From: Arthrobacter antibioticus
GTDB taxonomy: Bacteria; Actinomycetota; Actinomycetes; Actinomycetales; Micrococcaceae
Assembly (NCBI RefSeq): GCF_030063205.1
Contig: NZ_JASISQ010000002.1
Span: 1-64,000, forward strand
Reading direction: 5' to 3'
DNA: 64,000 bases
The notes under the pieces: model-generated
The model's input: the letters and a program-made list of their open reading frames with translations, nothing else
The model's database searches: none
Told to the model about the DNA's origin: nothing
Part shown: positions 47,887 to 56,928 of the stretch, in pieces
How the letters are laid out: each line of letters opens with the position of its first letter
How positions within the stretch are numbered: the first letter of the stretch is position 1
Made by a program: the position numbers and the translations under genes

Positions 47887-49725
47887 TTATTTGGTCCGCA
47901 AGCGACTCCGCACTTTCGCAAGCAGAGGGTTCAATAGGGCATCTATTTCACGCACGCGCAGGCGTTTGAGAATCACAATGTAAATGACGGCCATGACCGT
48001 CCCCACAATAGCCAAGGTAAGCGCTGAAGCGGTTATAGAGGACCACATGAAGCCTTCATCAGAGGCACTGCCAAAGAGACGCAACATTAGTTCTCCGGCA
48101 ATTCCGGATGCTAGGGCAGCGACGAGGAAGCGCATATGTGCTCGCAGAATAAGCCCACCACCATAGTTGCCAAGCTTTCGCGTCAGGAAGAAGTGGCTGA
48201 CGATCGGGGCCACTACGTTGCTGAGGGTATAGCTGGCCGCCAGACCGAAAATAATCCACTCGTGCGGCAACAGACTCGCTAGTAGAGCAGTGGTCAGTCC
48301 CAGCCCAACCATGATGCATTGGATGAAGAACGGTGTGCGGGCGTCTTCCTGTGCGTAGAAGACCCTGTTGAGGATAAAATTGATGCTGTAGAACGGTGCT
48401 CCAATAGCCAGAATTGCCAGCGTAATTGCCACGAAACGACCCACAGTTTGTGAATTACCACTAAAGAGCATGCCCATAGGGCCTGAAAGCACCACTAGTG
48501 CAACACCGGCAAAAACAGTGGCCATACCCGTGGTTCTTAAGGCTCCAGCCAATGAAGTGCGCAAACCGGATAAATCCTTCCGGGCAGCAGCATGGGACAT
48601 GGCTGTGAACATGACAGTGGCAATCGATAAAGCGATGATCGAGTGAGGCATGATGTACAACTCGGTGGCGCGGTTCAAAACCAAAACATCCGGTATGCTC
48701 GCGTTTCCTCCGGTGCTGCCACCAAGGGGGATCGTGGCAACTCTGAGGATGATGAGGAAACTGAGGTTGCCAATGATCATGGTGCCCATGGTCCAACCAG
48801 CAACTTTAGCCGTGGCGCCCAGACCGGTGCCCCGCCAACCAAACTTTGGACGCAACTTTAGGCCGAGGCGTTGGACAGGAATGATCAGCACGGCAGATTG
48901 CACAGCGATGCCCAATGTGGCAGTTCCGGCCAGGAGCCATGTCTGCCCAATAGTCCAGTTCGCCACTGTATGCGCAGTGGAGGCGGCACTGCCAGAAACA
49001 GCAACGAACACCAGTAGCCCCGCGATAGCCACAACGTTGTTCAGCACAGGGGCCCAAGCATAAGCCTTGAAGGAATTATGGGCGTTGAGGACCTGACCCA
49101 ACAGCGAAAACAGGCCGTAGAAGAAGATTTGAGGTAAGAGGAACAAGCCAAAGGTGATGGCAAGTTGCAAATTCTCTCCACTGAAAGACGTGAAAAGGCC
49201 AAAGATGGGAGCCACCAGCACTATCACGATGGCGGTGATTGCCAGCAGGCCCACAATACCCAGGGTCAGCAGCCGCGAGATAAAGTCGGCGCCGTTGTCC
49301 GGCTGTTTGCTCGCCTTTGCGATCTGTGGAATCAGCACGGCATTGAACACGCCGCCCGCAAGAAGTAGGAAGATCAGGTTCGGGATGTAGTTGGAACCCT
49401 CAAAGATCGATCCGATGGCCGTATTGGCAATGGCTATACCGAGCACAATCGCCTTGATAAAGCCCAAAATGCGTGATGCCAGTGTGCCAATAGCCATGGT
49501 GGCGCTGGATCTGGCACTACTGGGTGTAAGTGCACCGGAAGTGGGCGCCTTGTCAGCGGCTGCAGCCGCACCTGATCCGGCTGCACTTGGACCGGGGACG
49601 GCCGGCGGTATTTGGCGCAGACTTGTGGTGCTGGCGATGGGATGGGTCTGTGTGGCGGGAGGTGCAGCCACACGCGGGGCTGCTGCAGGTTTCGGCGGGA
49701 TGTGGACCCGTTTATCGTTAGACAT
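47887..49725 (-). CDS. murJ: lipid II flippase MurJ (MviN)
   Basis: The 612-residue protein has a Pro/Ala-rich N-terminal tail of about 75 residues and then 14 predicted transmembrane helices of the MOP superfamily. Typical parts are GLFLLPQIFFYGLFSLLGQVLNA and the RVFYAQEDARTPF segment. It moves lipid II to the outer face for RodA/PbpA. It ends soon after the last helix, in contrast to the M. tuberculosis protein, which continues into a pseudokinase. The NUDIX gene lies 69 bases upstream on the same strand. Confidence 0.94.
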   Translation of the reverse strand: MSNDKRVHIPPKPAAAPRVAAPPATQTHPIASTTSLRQIPPAVPGPSAAGSGAAAAADKAPTSGALTPSSARSSATMAIGTLASRILGFIKAIVLGIAIANTAIGSIFEGSNYIPNLIFLLLAGGVFNAVLIPQIAKASKQPDNGADFISRLLTLGIVGLLAITAIVIVLVAPIFGLFTSFSGENLQLAITFGLFLLPQIFFYGLFSLLGQVLNAHNSFKAYAWAPVLNNVVAIAGLLVFVAVSGSAASTAHTVANWTIGQTWLLAGTATLGIAVQSAVLIIPVQRLGLKLRPKFGWRGTGLGATAKVAGWTMGTMIIGNLSFLIILRVATIPLGGSTGGNASIPDVLVLNRATELYIMPHSIIALSIATVMFTAMSHAAARKDLSGLRTSLAGALRTTGMATVFAGVALVVLSGPMGMLFSGNSQTVGRFVAITLAILAIGAPFYSINFILNRVFYAQEDARTPFFIQCIMVGLGLTTALLASLLPHEWIIFGLAASYTLSNVVAPIVSHFFLTRKLGNYGGGLILRAHMRFLVAALASGIAGELMLRLFGSASDEGFMWSSITASALTLAIVGTVMAVIYIVILKRLRVREIDALLNPLLAKVRSRLRTK

Positions 49726-49794
49726 TGTGTCCCATCATCTCACTGCTGTCTTGGTGGCTGCTGGCAGCGCAAATCAACAGCACCAAGAGTTTCT

Positions 49795-50334
49795 CTAAAA
49801 GTATTCCGGCAGCAGGTCGCGGGCCATATCTGTGATGCGGCGTTCATTGGGGAATGAGAGCTTCTTAGCCAATTCCACCAAAGGAACCCAAGCCACATCA
49901 ACGGCCTCATGGTCCGGATCATTTTCAATAGTGAGGAAACCACCAGTGGCGCGCAACAGGAAATGATGGACAGTCTTGTGCACCCGGTGCCCACTGACAG
50001 TGAACCAATAGTCAATGCTGCCTAAAGTTGCGAGCACTTCCCCGGCAATCCCGGTTTCTTCCTCGATTTCACGGACCGCCGCTTCACCATGTGTTTCATC
50101 GCCTTCAGGATGGCCCTTGGGTAGGCACCACTCAAGCCGGCCGCCGCGATTGATGCGGGCGATGATCGCAACGCAGGGGACGCCGTCGTGCATCTCAACA
50201 ACCACGCCGCCGGCGGAGACTTCCTCTACCGTGGGCAACTGGCTTGGCGCGGTGGGTGCTGCGGGCACAACCTGAGGACCCATTGCCGAGGGCAACGGGG
50301 TCGACTTGGGCGCGCGCGGCACTGGGTGAACCAT
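49795..50334 (-). CDS. NUDIX hydrolase
   Basis: The 179-residue protein has the full NUDIX box GX5EX7REXXEEXG in GHPEGDETHGEAAVREIEEETG, preceded by WCLPKG. NUDIX enzymes cleave nucleoside diphosphates linked to another group. The M. tuberculosis gene here is mutT4 (Rv3908). ATG 50334 (MVHPVPRAPK) is preferred; the open frame reaches 50508, but there it overlaps the divergent pcnA gene. It probably forms a unit with murJ. Confidence 0.9.
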   Translation of the reverse strand: MVHPVPRAPKSTPLPSAMGPQVVPAAPTAPSQLPTVEEVSAGGVVVEMHDGVPCVAIIARINRGGRLEWCLPKGHPEGDETHGEAAVREIEEETGIAGEVLATLGSIDYWFTVSGHRVHKTVHHFLLRATGGFLTIENDPDHEAVDVAWVPLVELAKKLSFPNERRITDMARDLLPEYF

Positions 50335-50483
50335 GCTGTCCACTCTAGCTATCTTTACTCGAGGATGATGACAGGGCAGACGGGTGGTTTTGATCGGCTT
50401 CTTGAAGACAGCAATGGCGCCCTTGCGATGGCATCGGCGGGGACAAACGCGCACAGTGAAAAGTCTGGCATCCTTAAGGAACC

Positions 50484-51950
50484 ATGGATTTAGTGCTTGA
50501 TACATCAAAATTTGACCCAGTTGTTCTAGAGCTGGGCCGGCTATTCGCCGACGCCGGATTCGAACTTTCCCTTGTTGGGGGTCCTGTCCGCGACCTTTTT
50601 CTGGGTCGGACTTCCCCAGATTTGGACTTCACAACCAATGCGAAGCCGGATGAGATCCTTGCGGTTGCCAAAAAATGGGCGGATTCGCACTGGGAGATGG
50701 GCCGGGACTTTGGCACCATCGGATTCCGTAAACGCAACCGGAACAAGGAGGTGCTGCTCATAGAGATCACCACCTACCGTGCCGAGGCCTACGACCCTGA
50801 TTCTCGCAAGCCCGTTGTTGCCTTTGGTACCTCACTGGTGGAGGACCTGAAACGTCGCGACTTTAGCGTTAACGCCATGGCACTGCGGTTGCCGGACATG
50901 GAGCTGGTTGACCCTTTTGGCGGCGCCAAGGACCTTGCTGGTGGTTTGCTGCGCACTCCCGGTGCTGCGGTGGACTCCTTTTCCGACGACCCGTTGCGCA
51001 TGATGCGTGCTGCCCGTTTCGCTTCGCAGCTGGGTTTTGCTTTGCACCCGGAGGTCCTGACGGCGATGCAGGGAATGGCCGAGCGAATCAGTATTATTTC
51101 CGCTGAACGAGTTCGTGATGAGTTGGTGAAACTGATTTGCGGGGCCCAGCCCCGGGCTGGCATCGACATCCTGGTTGAGACGGGACTGGCGGATTTGGTG
51201 CTGCCTGAAATTCCCGCACTGAAGCTTGAAACCGATGAGCATCACCGCCACAAGGACGTTTACCAGCACTCACTACAGGTACTGGAACAGGCAGCATCTC
51301 TAGAAAGCGGCCCCGACGGCCCCGTTCCCGGACCCGATTTTGTGTTGCGGTTTGCGGCATTGATGCACGACGTCGGCAAGCCCAAGACCCGCCGTTTTGA
51401 ACCCGGCGGCGGGGTCAGCTTCAGACATCATGACCTGGCTGGCGCCAAGCTGACCGGAAAGCGCATGAAAGCCCTGCGTTTTGATAATGACTCCATCAAG
51501 GCAGTGTCGCGCCTGGTTGAGCTGCATATGCGTTTTTACGGGTACGGTGAGGCCGGTTGGAGTGATTCCGCTGTGCGTCGGTACGTAACGGATGCTGGAC
51601 CCCTGCTCGAAAGACTGCACAGGCTGACGCGTTCTGATGTCACTACTCGCAATCAACGCAAGGCTGAGCGGCTCGCCTTTGCCTACGACGACCTTGAAGC
51701 TCGCATAGCCGTGTTGGCCGAGCAGGAGGAACTTGATTCCATCCGCCCGGATCTTGATGGCAGTGCCATCATGGCGTTATTGGACATCAAACCGGGTCGT
51801 GTGGTTGGCCGGGCCTACAGCTTCCTGCTTGAACAGCGCATGGAGTACGGACCCTTGGGAGCTGAGAAGGCTGGCGAAGAATTGCGGAAATGGTGGGCCG
51901 ATCAGCCCGAATCGCACCCCGAAGAAACTAACAACGCCGTTGAAGACTAA
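50484..51950 (+). CDS. pcnA: CCA tRNA nucleotidyltransferase / poly(A) polymerase family
   Basis: The 488-residue enzyme has the nucleotidyltransferase head LVGGPVRDLFLGRTSPDLDF with the DxD metal site at 46-48, the RRDFSVNAMAL motif, and a C-terminal HD domain with HHRHKDVYQHSL and ALMHDVGKP. Since the tRNA genes here do not encode CCA, a CCA-adding enzyme is needed. ATG with AAGGA upstream. It is divergent from the NUDIX gene, as in mycobacteria (Rv3907c). Confidence 0.95.
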   Translation: MDLVLDTSKFDPVVLELGRLFADAGFELSLVGGPVRDLFLGRTSPDLDFTTNAKPDEILAVAKKWADSHWEMGRDFGTIGFRKRNRNKEVLLIEITTYRAEAYDPDSRKPVVAFGTSLVEDLKRRDFSVNAMALRLPDMELVDPFGGAKDLAGGLLRTPGAAVDSFSDDPLRMMRAARFASQLGFALHPEVLTAMQGMAERISIISAERVRDELVKLICGAQPRAGIDILVETGLADLVLPEIPALKLETDEHHRHKDVYQHSLQVLEQAASLESGPDGPVPGPDFVLRFAALMHDVGKPKTRRFEPGGGVSFRHHDLAGAKLTGKRMKALRFDNDSIKAVSRLVELHMRFYGYGEAGWSDSAVRRYVTDAGPLLERLHRLTRSDVTTRNQRKAERLAFAYDDLEARIAVLAEQEELDSIRPDLDGSAIMALLDIKPGRVVGRAYSFLLEQRMEYGPLGAEKAGEELRKWWADQPESHPEETNNAVED

Positions 51951-51992
51951 TCAGTAATTCCTGGCACCACAGTCGATTGGAACCAAAACACC

Positions 51993-52622
51993 ATGAGTAA
52001 GAATTCAGTAGAAAATATCTTGGTACCCGCTGCCCCCATCCCTGGCGGCCCCAAACTGTGGCTGTTGCGCCACGGTGAGACCGAATGGTCCCGTAGTGGG
52101 CAGTACACAGGCCTGACGGATATGCCATTGACGGCAGTAGGGGAGGACCAGGCCCGATCCGCTCAGGGAGCCCTTTCCGGCATCGATTTTGATCTTGTTC
52201 TCACCTCACCACTGCAGCGAGCTCACCTGACAGCGACCCTGGCTGGGTTCCCCGAAGCAGCAGTTGAACCAAACGCCGTCGAATGGGACTACGGCGACTA
52301 TGAAGGCGTTAACAGTGCCCAGGTTCGCGCGGAGAACCCCGGGTACCTGATTTGGAACGACGGCGTGCCAAACGGTGAGTCGTTGGCTCAGGTGGCCGAA
52401 CGCGCTGACCAAATTGTTCAACGGGCTCGCGCTGTTCAGCGTGAAGACGGAGCGCCTGCCAATGTTCTGTTAGTAGCCCATGGACACTTCTTGCGGATCC
52501 TGGCGGCCCGCTGGTTGGGCTTGCCAGGTGGGCAAGGCCGGCACTTTGTTCTGGGTACTGCCAAAGTCTGCACACTTGGTTGGGACAAAATGACCCCTGC
52601 CGTTGAACAGTGGGGCCTATAG
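51993..52622 (+). CDS. histidine phosphatase family (phosphoglycerate-mutase-like) protein
   Basis: The 209-residue protein has the catalytic RHGETEW at 26-32, the second histidine in LLVAHGHFLRILAA and the substrate-site EWDYGDYEG. It belongs to the acid phosphatase/PGM branch; substrate not readable. It follows pcnA by 42 bases on the same strand. Confidence 0.9.
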   Translation: MSKNSVENILVPAAPIPGGPKLWLLRHGETEWSRSGQYTGLTDMPLTAVGEDQARSAQGALSGIDFDLVLTSPLQRAHLTATLAGFPEAAVEPNAVEWDYGDYEGVNSAQVRAENPGYLIWNDGVPNGESLAQVAERADQIVQRARAVQREDGAPANVLLVAHGHFLRILAARWLGLPGGQGRHFVLGTAKVCTLGWDKMTPAVEQWGL

Positions 52623-52712
52623 CTTCCGTTGGGAGCGGAACCTAAGGGCGCGTTTCATGCCTGCCCCTGAAGTAAACAAGGAGGGCAGCTGCGACCCGGT
52701 AGGCTCATATTT

Positions 52713-54179
52713 ATGCAGGAATCACAGGGTCCACGAACATCAGCCAAGCATGAGATTGTGGTGCCCTCACGCAGCGATACTCTGTTGCGGAATATGACCG
52801 AAGTTGTTGGTGGACCGTTGGGAAGACGGACAGCACCAGGGGTTACAAAGCCCGGATTCTTCACGGTTGAGCGGGTCCTGATCGTGATGGCAGCTGTGGC
52901 TGCCGTCATAGCTGTCATAACGAAATCCCATTGTCGCACCACCGGTTGGACCACGCCGGATCAGTATTCCACCGTGTGTTGGTCCATGTTCCCCAACTCT
53001 TTTACTGAGCACAGACTGGGGACCCTGTTTCCTTTTTTCGCCCCGGGACCCCCCTTTGAACAGCCCATGCTGGCTGGTTGGATCGCCGGCGCAACTGCTT
53101 GGCTGACCGGTCCGGCGGGCGAAGGAGCCGGACGGCAGCTCGCCTTTTTTGACCTGAATGCAGCATTGATTGCAATGGTCTGGATCGTTACCGTCATTAT
53201 TGTGGCGCGTACTGCTCGGCGCCGCATGTGGGATGCGGCCATTGTCGCCGCCAGCCCCGTCCTAATGCTCACCGCCTATGTCAGCTGGGACTTCTGGGCT
53301 GCTGCTTTGGTGAGTTTGGCGATCTACTTTTTTGCCCGGCGCAGGACGCTATGGGCGGGTGCCATCTTGGGAGTTGGTGCCATGGCCGCACCCTACCCAA
53401 TTATTGTTTTAGTGGCCTTCGTGGCCCTGGGTATCCGGGCTCGACGCGTGAGCGAGATGCTTGAAATGGTTGGCGCAACAGCAGTCACCTGGCTGTTCTT
53501 GCTGGCCCCGGTCATGGCTATCAACCCGCCAGGTTTTCCTGAGTATCTGAAGAAGCGGTTGGCAAGTGAACCGTCAGAGTCTTCAATTTATGGCGGCTGG
53601 AACCTCGTTGCTGAGCGCATGGGCTGGCAAGGAATGGACATTGGCACGAGCAACGCACTAGCGGTGGTCCTGCTGGCCATTGTGGTCTTGGGTGTGGCTG
53701 CGTTGGCTCTGTATGCCCCGCGCCGTCCTCGCGTTGCCCAACTAATTTTTGTCGCTGTCGCAGGATTCATGGTGGTGAATAAGGGCACAGAACCGTGGCA
53801 TGCAATCTGGTTGTTGCCACTGCTTGCATTAGCTCTACCAAGATGGCGACCCATACTGCTGTGGCAGGCGGCCATCATTGGACACTTTATTGCTCTCATG
53901 CTGTTCCGCAGCAAGGTTTTAGGTGACATCAGTAGCCAGCACGCTATTGATTCTCCGTATTTCATGCTGGCTTCAATGGCAGCGGGTGCGGCAACCTGTG
54001 CACTTATTGCCCTGACAATTCGGGACATGTATGTTCTCGGCAATGATGTTGTGCGTCGAGGGGGCGTCGATGATCCGCAGGGTGGGGTTTTGCTGGGCCC
54101 GCCCAATGACCCCGTGGTGTCTCTTCGGGATCAAATTCGGGATCAAATTCAGAACACGGGGAACGTTGAGCATGGCTGA
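52713..54179 (+). CDS. GT87-like multi-pass membrane protein (Rv0051 type)
   Basis: The 488-residue protein has an N-terminal cytoplasmic tail and about 10-11 transmembrane helices. A long first extracellular loop with two cysteines (HCRTTGWTTPDQYSTVCWS) and the PFEQPMLAGWIAG segment resembles the DUF2029/GT87 family and M. tuberculosis Rv0051. GT87 enzymes are polyprenyl-phosphate-dependent mannosyl- or arabinosyltransferases; for this branch activity is not proven. It overlaps the next gene by 8 bases. Confidence 0.75.
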   Translation: MQESQGPRTSAKHEIVVPSRSDTLLRNMTEVVGGPLGRRTAPGVTKPGFFTVERVLIVMAAVAAVIAVITKSHCRTTGWTTPDQYSTVCWSMFPNSFTEHRLGTLFPFFAPGPPFEQPMLAGWIAGATAWLTGPAGEGAGRQLAFFDLNAALIAMVWIVTVIIVARTARRRMWDAAIVAASPVLMLTAYVSWDFWAAALVSLAIYFFARRRTLWAGAILGVGAMAAPYPIIVLVAFVALGIRARRVSEMLEMVGATAVTWLFLLAPVMAINPPGFPEYLKKRLASEPSESSIYGGWNLVAERMGWQGMDIGTSNALAVVLLAIVVLGVAALALYAPRRPRVAQLIFVAVAGFMVVNKGTEPWHAIWLLPLLALALPRWRPILLWQAAIIGHFIALMLFRSKVLGDISSQHAIDSPYFMLASMAAGAATCALIALTIRDMYVLGNDVVRRGGVDDPQGGVLLGPPNDPVVSLRDQIRDQIQNTGNVEHG

Positions 54180-55626
54180 CGTTGCAGTGGTGGGCTCCGG
54201 GCCCAATGGGCTGGCCGCAGCGGTCACGATGGCACGGGCCGGATTGTCGGTTGAGCTTTTTGAGGCAGCTGATTCCCTGGGGGGCGGGATAAGAACTGCC
54301 GAGCTCACATTACCTGGTTTTCAGCACGACGTATGCGCTGCAGTGCATCCTATGGCGTTGGCTTCGCCATTCTTCCAAGCGTTTGAACTGAACCGCCGGA
54401 TTGAACTGTTGGTACCCGATATTTCCTATGGGCATCCTCTCGGGAACGGACGGGCTGGCATTGCGTATCGCAGCCTGGACCGTACTGTTGAAAGCTTGGG
54501 TGCTGATGGCCGCGCGTGGCGGAACCTGATGGAACCATTGCTGAACAAGCTTGAGGGTGTAGTTGATTTCACTCAGGGCTCCCTCATCCGATTCCCTAAG
54601 GATCCACTAACCGTCCTGAGATTTGGCCTACGCGTTTTGTTACAAGGCACGCCTGCGTGGAACCTGGGATTCAAAGAAGACGTTGCGCCAGCCATGCTCA
54701 CAGGTGTGGGGGCACATGCAATTGGGCGCTTACCCTCCTTGGCAACCTCGGGCGCCGGATTGCTTTTAGGGGTGTTGGCACACGCACAAGGGTGGCCGGT
54801 TCCACGCGGGGGCTCACGAGCCATAGCGCAGGCCATGGCCGATGACCTCCTGGCCCATGGTGGCCGGATCCATCTCTCTGAGCACATTGACAGTGTGGCG
54901 GAATTGAAAGCGGCTACTGGGGCGCGGGCCGTCATTTGCGATACAACGCCTAGGGCCCTGGCACACATGGCACATAACGAATTACCGGAACGATATATAC
55001 GTCAACTAGAATCTTTCAAATACGGTCCGGGCGTATGCAAAGTTGATTTTGCCTTATCCGGCCCCGTGCCCTGGACTTCCACCGATCTGCGTGGGGCACC
55101 CACCCTGCATTTGGGCGGCTCGCGAGAATCCATAGCGCACGCTGAAAACCAAGTCCTTGCCGGTCGCCACCCGGAGAGTCCTTATGTTCTCGCCGTCCAA
55201 CCCGGAGTCCTTGACGCGAGCAGGGCCCCTGCGGGCCACCATACTTTTTGGGCGTACACACACGTGCCGTCGGGCTCAACGCGTGACTGCACGGAAACCA
55301 TAATCCAGACCGTTGAAAAGGATGCTCCGGGATTTCGAGATCTCATTCTGGCCACTGCTACGAGAACCGCTCATGATATGGACGCTTACAACGCAAACTA
55401 TGTGGGCGGTGACATTAGCTCAGGGGCCGTCACACTGAGTCAGCTACTCAAACGTCCCGTGATTTCGCCAGACCCCTGGAGAACACCGGCGCCTGGACTC
55501 TATTTGGGGTCTGCCGCCACCCCGCCAGGACCAGCTGTCCACGGCATGGGGGGCTGGTTGGCGGCCAGATCGGCGTTGGCGAACACCTTCGGTCTGGTAA
55601 CCCCAGATTTGGGTTTTAAGTCTTAA
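54172..55626 (+). CDS. FAD-dependent phytoene-dehydrogenase-like oxidoreductase
   Basis: The 484-residue protein begins with the dinucleotide-binding VAVVGSGPNGLAAAVTMARAG and an FAD-binding EAADSLGGGIRT, and closes with the family tail LYLGSAATPPGPAVHGMGG. It resembles the phytoene desaturase/NAD(P)-FAD amine oxidase group, often annotated as a phytoene dehydrogenase-related protein, though no carotenoid gene is nearby. ATG 54172 overlaps the upstream gene by 8 bases; the open frame extends to 54031, but that part is inside the upstream gene. Confidence 0.88.
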   Translation: MADVAVVGSGPNGLAAAVTMARAGLSVELFEAADSLGGGIRTAELTLPGFQHDVCAAVHPMALASPFFQAFELNRRIELLVPDISYGHPLGNGRAGIAYRSLDRTVESLGADGRAWRNLMEPLLNKLEGVVDFTQGSLIRFPKDPLTVLRFGLRVLLQGTPAWNLGFKEDVAPAMLTGVGAHAIGRLPSLATSGAGLLLGVLAHAQGWPVPRGGSRAIAQAMADDLLAHGGRIHLSEHIDSVAELKAATGARAVICDTTPRALAHMAHNELPERYIRQLESFKYGPGVCKVDFALSGPVPWTSTDLRGAPTLHLGGSRESIAHAENQVLAGRHPESPYVLAVQPGVLDASRAPAGHHTFWAYTHVPSGSTRDCTETIIQTVEKDAPGFRDLILATATRTAHDMDAYNANYVGGDISSGAVTLSQLLKRPVISPDPWRTPAPGLYLGSAATPPGPAVHGMGGWLAARSALANTFGLVTPDLGFKS

Positions 55627-55630
55627 GAAA

Positions 55631-55686
55631 GATAGCCCGCAGTCAGCGAACAAAGACTAGTCTCTGGCGCCTTACTGCGGGCTATC
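55631..55686. terminator. long-loop inverted repeat between convergent genes
   Basis: GATAGCCCGCAGT (55631-55643) pairs exactly with ACTGCGGGCTATC (55674-55686) over a 30-base loop that itself contains the palindrome AGACTAGTCT (55654-55663). It lies between the FAD oxidoreductase and the convergent META lipoprotein. Bidirectional termination is likely, although no T run is present. Confidence 0.55.
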
Positions 55687-55702
55687 TGGCACGGCGCAAG
55701 AG

Positions 55703-56086
55703 CTAGTTGCGACGCTCCAGCGTACCCAAGGTGACGCCTGTAGCGTCTTTGACAGTGAGAACGTCGCCGTCAAGCGTTGCGCCGGCTGCCTTGGACAGCC
55801 ACGTGTCAATCCCCTGGCACGCCATCATGGTGCTACCCATCTGCGGGAAAGTTAACTCCCCATCAACCATCAGCCACTGGCCTGTCAGACGGTTGCAGCC
55901 ATCGCTTCCTGACAGGAACCCGGCCTTGTTGTCATCTTGTTCCTGTCCCAGAGCCAATTCAAGGTACGGCAACTTGTCGGTATTGTAGCCATCGCCCCAC
56001 GTGCCGACTGGTCCTGTTGCGGCACCGCAGGAGGAGATGGTCAAAGCAAGGAGGAGGCTGCCGGCAAGGGCTGCAAAGCGTTTCAT
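55703..56086 (-). CDS. META-domain (HslJ-like) lipoprotein
   Basis: The 127-residue protein has a signal peptide with lipobox LTISSC (Cys20 after cleavage), and a META-type domain: GTWG near 28, SDGCNRLTGQW, PQMGSTMMAC and a final VTLGTLERR. Two cysteines (in SDGCN and MMAC) may form the typical disulfide. It should be anchored to the outer membrane face. The role of META proteins in actinomycetes is not established. Confidence 0.87.
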   Translation of the reverse strand: MKRFAALAGSLLLALTISSCGAATGPVGTWGDGYNTDKLPYLELALGQEQDDNKAGFLSGSDGCNRLTGQWLMVDGELTFPQMGSTMMACQGIDTWLSKAAGATLDGDVLTVKDATGVTLGTLERRN

Positions 56087-56176
56087 TATGAGGGTGGCTC
56101 CGATCGCGCTGGTGTATTGGGGCGTTTCCCTTATGTTATTGCATGGCCGAGCATTCGCTGCCCTCGGCCCCAGACG

Positions 56177-56881
56177 CTAGACGGCACCGACGCTTGCCTC
56201 GGAGGGTACGGGAGCGGTGAGAACGCCGTCGCGCATGGTGGCGACAGCATCGGTGAGCGGCACAAACTCGGTGTCATGGGTGACCATGACAGTTGCAATG
56301 TTGAACTCGTCACTAACTTTGCGCAGCAACCTGACTATCGAATCGCTGCGGTCGTGATCTAGCGCAGCGGTTGGTTCATCCACCAGGAGAATTTTAGGCT
56401 GGGCCATCAACGCCCGGGCAATGTTGACTCGCTGACGCTGCCCGCCTGAGAGCTGGTGTGGGCGTTTGCGGCCGCAATCGGCCAGACCCACCATGTCCAA
56501 AAGCTGCGCTGCCCGCACACCTGCATCTTTGAGCGACTTCCCGCGCAGGTGGTCGGTGATGATGAGCTGTTCGGCGGCAGTCAGTGAGGCAAGGAGGTTA
56601 GGCTGCTGAAAGATGATGCCCACCTTGTCTCGACGCAGCACGGCCAGCTCCTTCTCGGACAATCCGCTGGTGTCGACGCCGTCGATCATCACAAGCCCGG
56701 AAGTGGGCTTGATCAGGGTCGCGGCCACAGCCAACAGGCTTGACTTTCCCGAACCAGAGGTGCCCACCAGAGAAATGAACTGGCCTGGATTCACTGAGAG
56801 GTTTACGGCATCCAAAGCCGTCATAACACCCTCGCCATCGGGGTATTGCAGTGTCACATTGATCAGATTCAGTGCAGTCAT
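56177..56881 (-). CDS. ABC transporter ATP-binding protein (MacB/LolD type)
   Basis: The 234-residue ATPase has Walker A GTSGSGKSS, Q-loop FQQPN, signature LSGGQRQRVNIARAL and Walker B ILLVDEPTAALDH. It pairs with the FtsX-like permease gene 47 bases upstream. MacB-type transporters act by mechanotransmission to expel antimicrobial peptides or similar substrates. The adjacent two-component system is likely to control it. Confidence 0.92.
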   Translation of the reverse strand: MTALNLINVTLQYPDGEGVMTALDAVNLSVNPGQFISLVGTSGSGKSSLLAVAATLIKPTSGLVMIDGVDTSGLSEKELAVLRRDKVGIIFQQPNLLASLTAAEQLIITDHLRGKSLKDAGVRAAQLLDMVGLADCGRKRPHQLSGGQRQRVNIARALMAQPKILLVDEPTAALDHDRSDSIVRLLRKVSDEFNIATVMVTHDTEFVPLTDAVATMRDGVLTAPVPSEASVGAV

Positions 56882-56928
56882 GAGAAGTTCCTTAATGTTT
56901 GTCAGCGGAGCGGAAACAGGAGGCGGGC

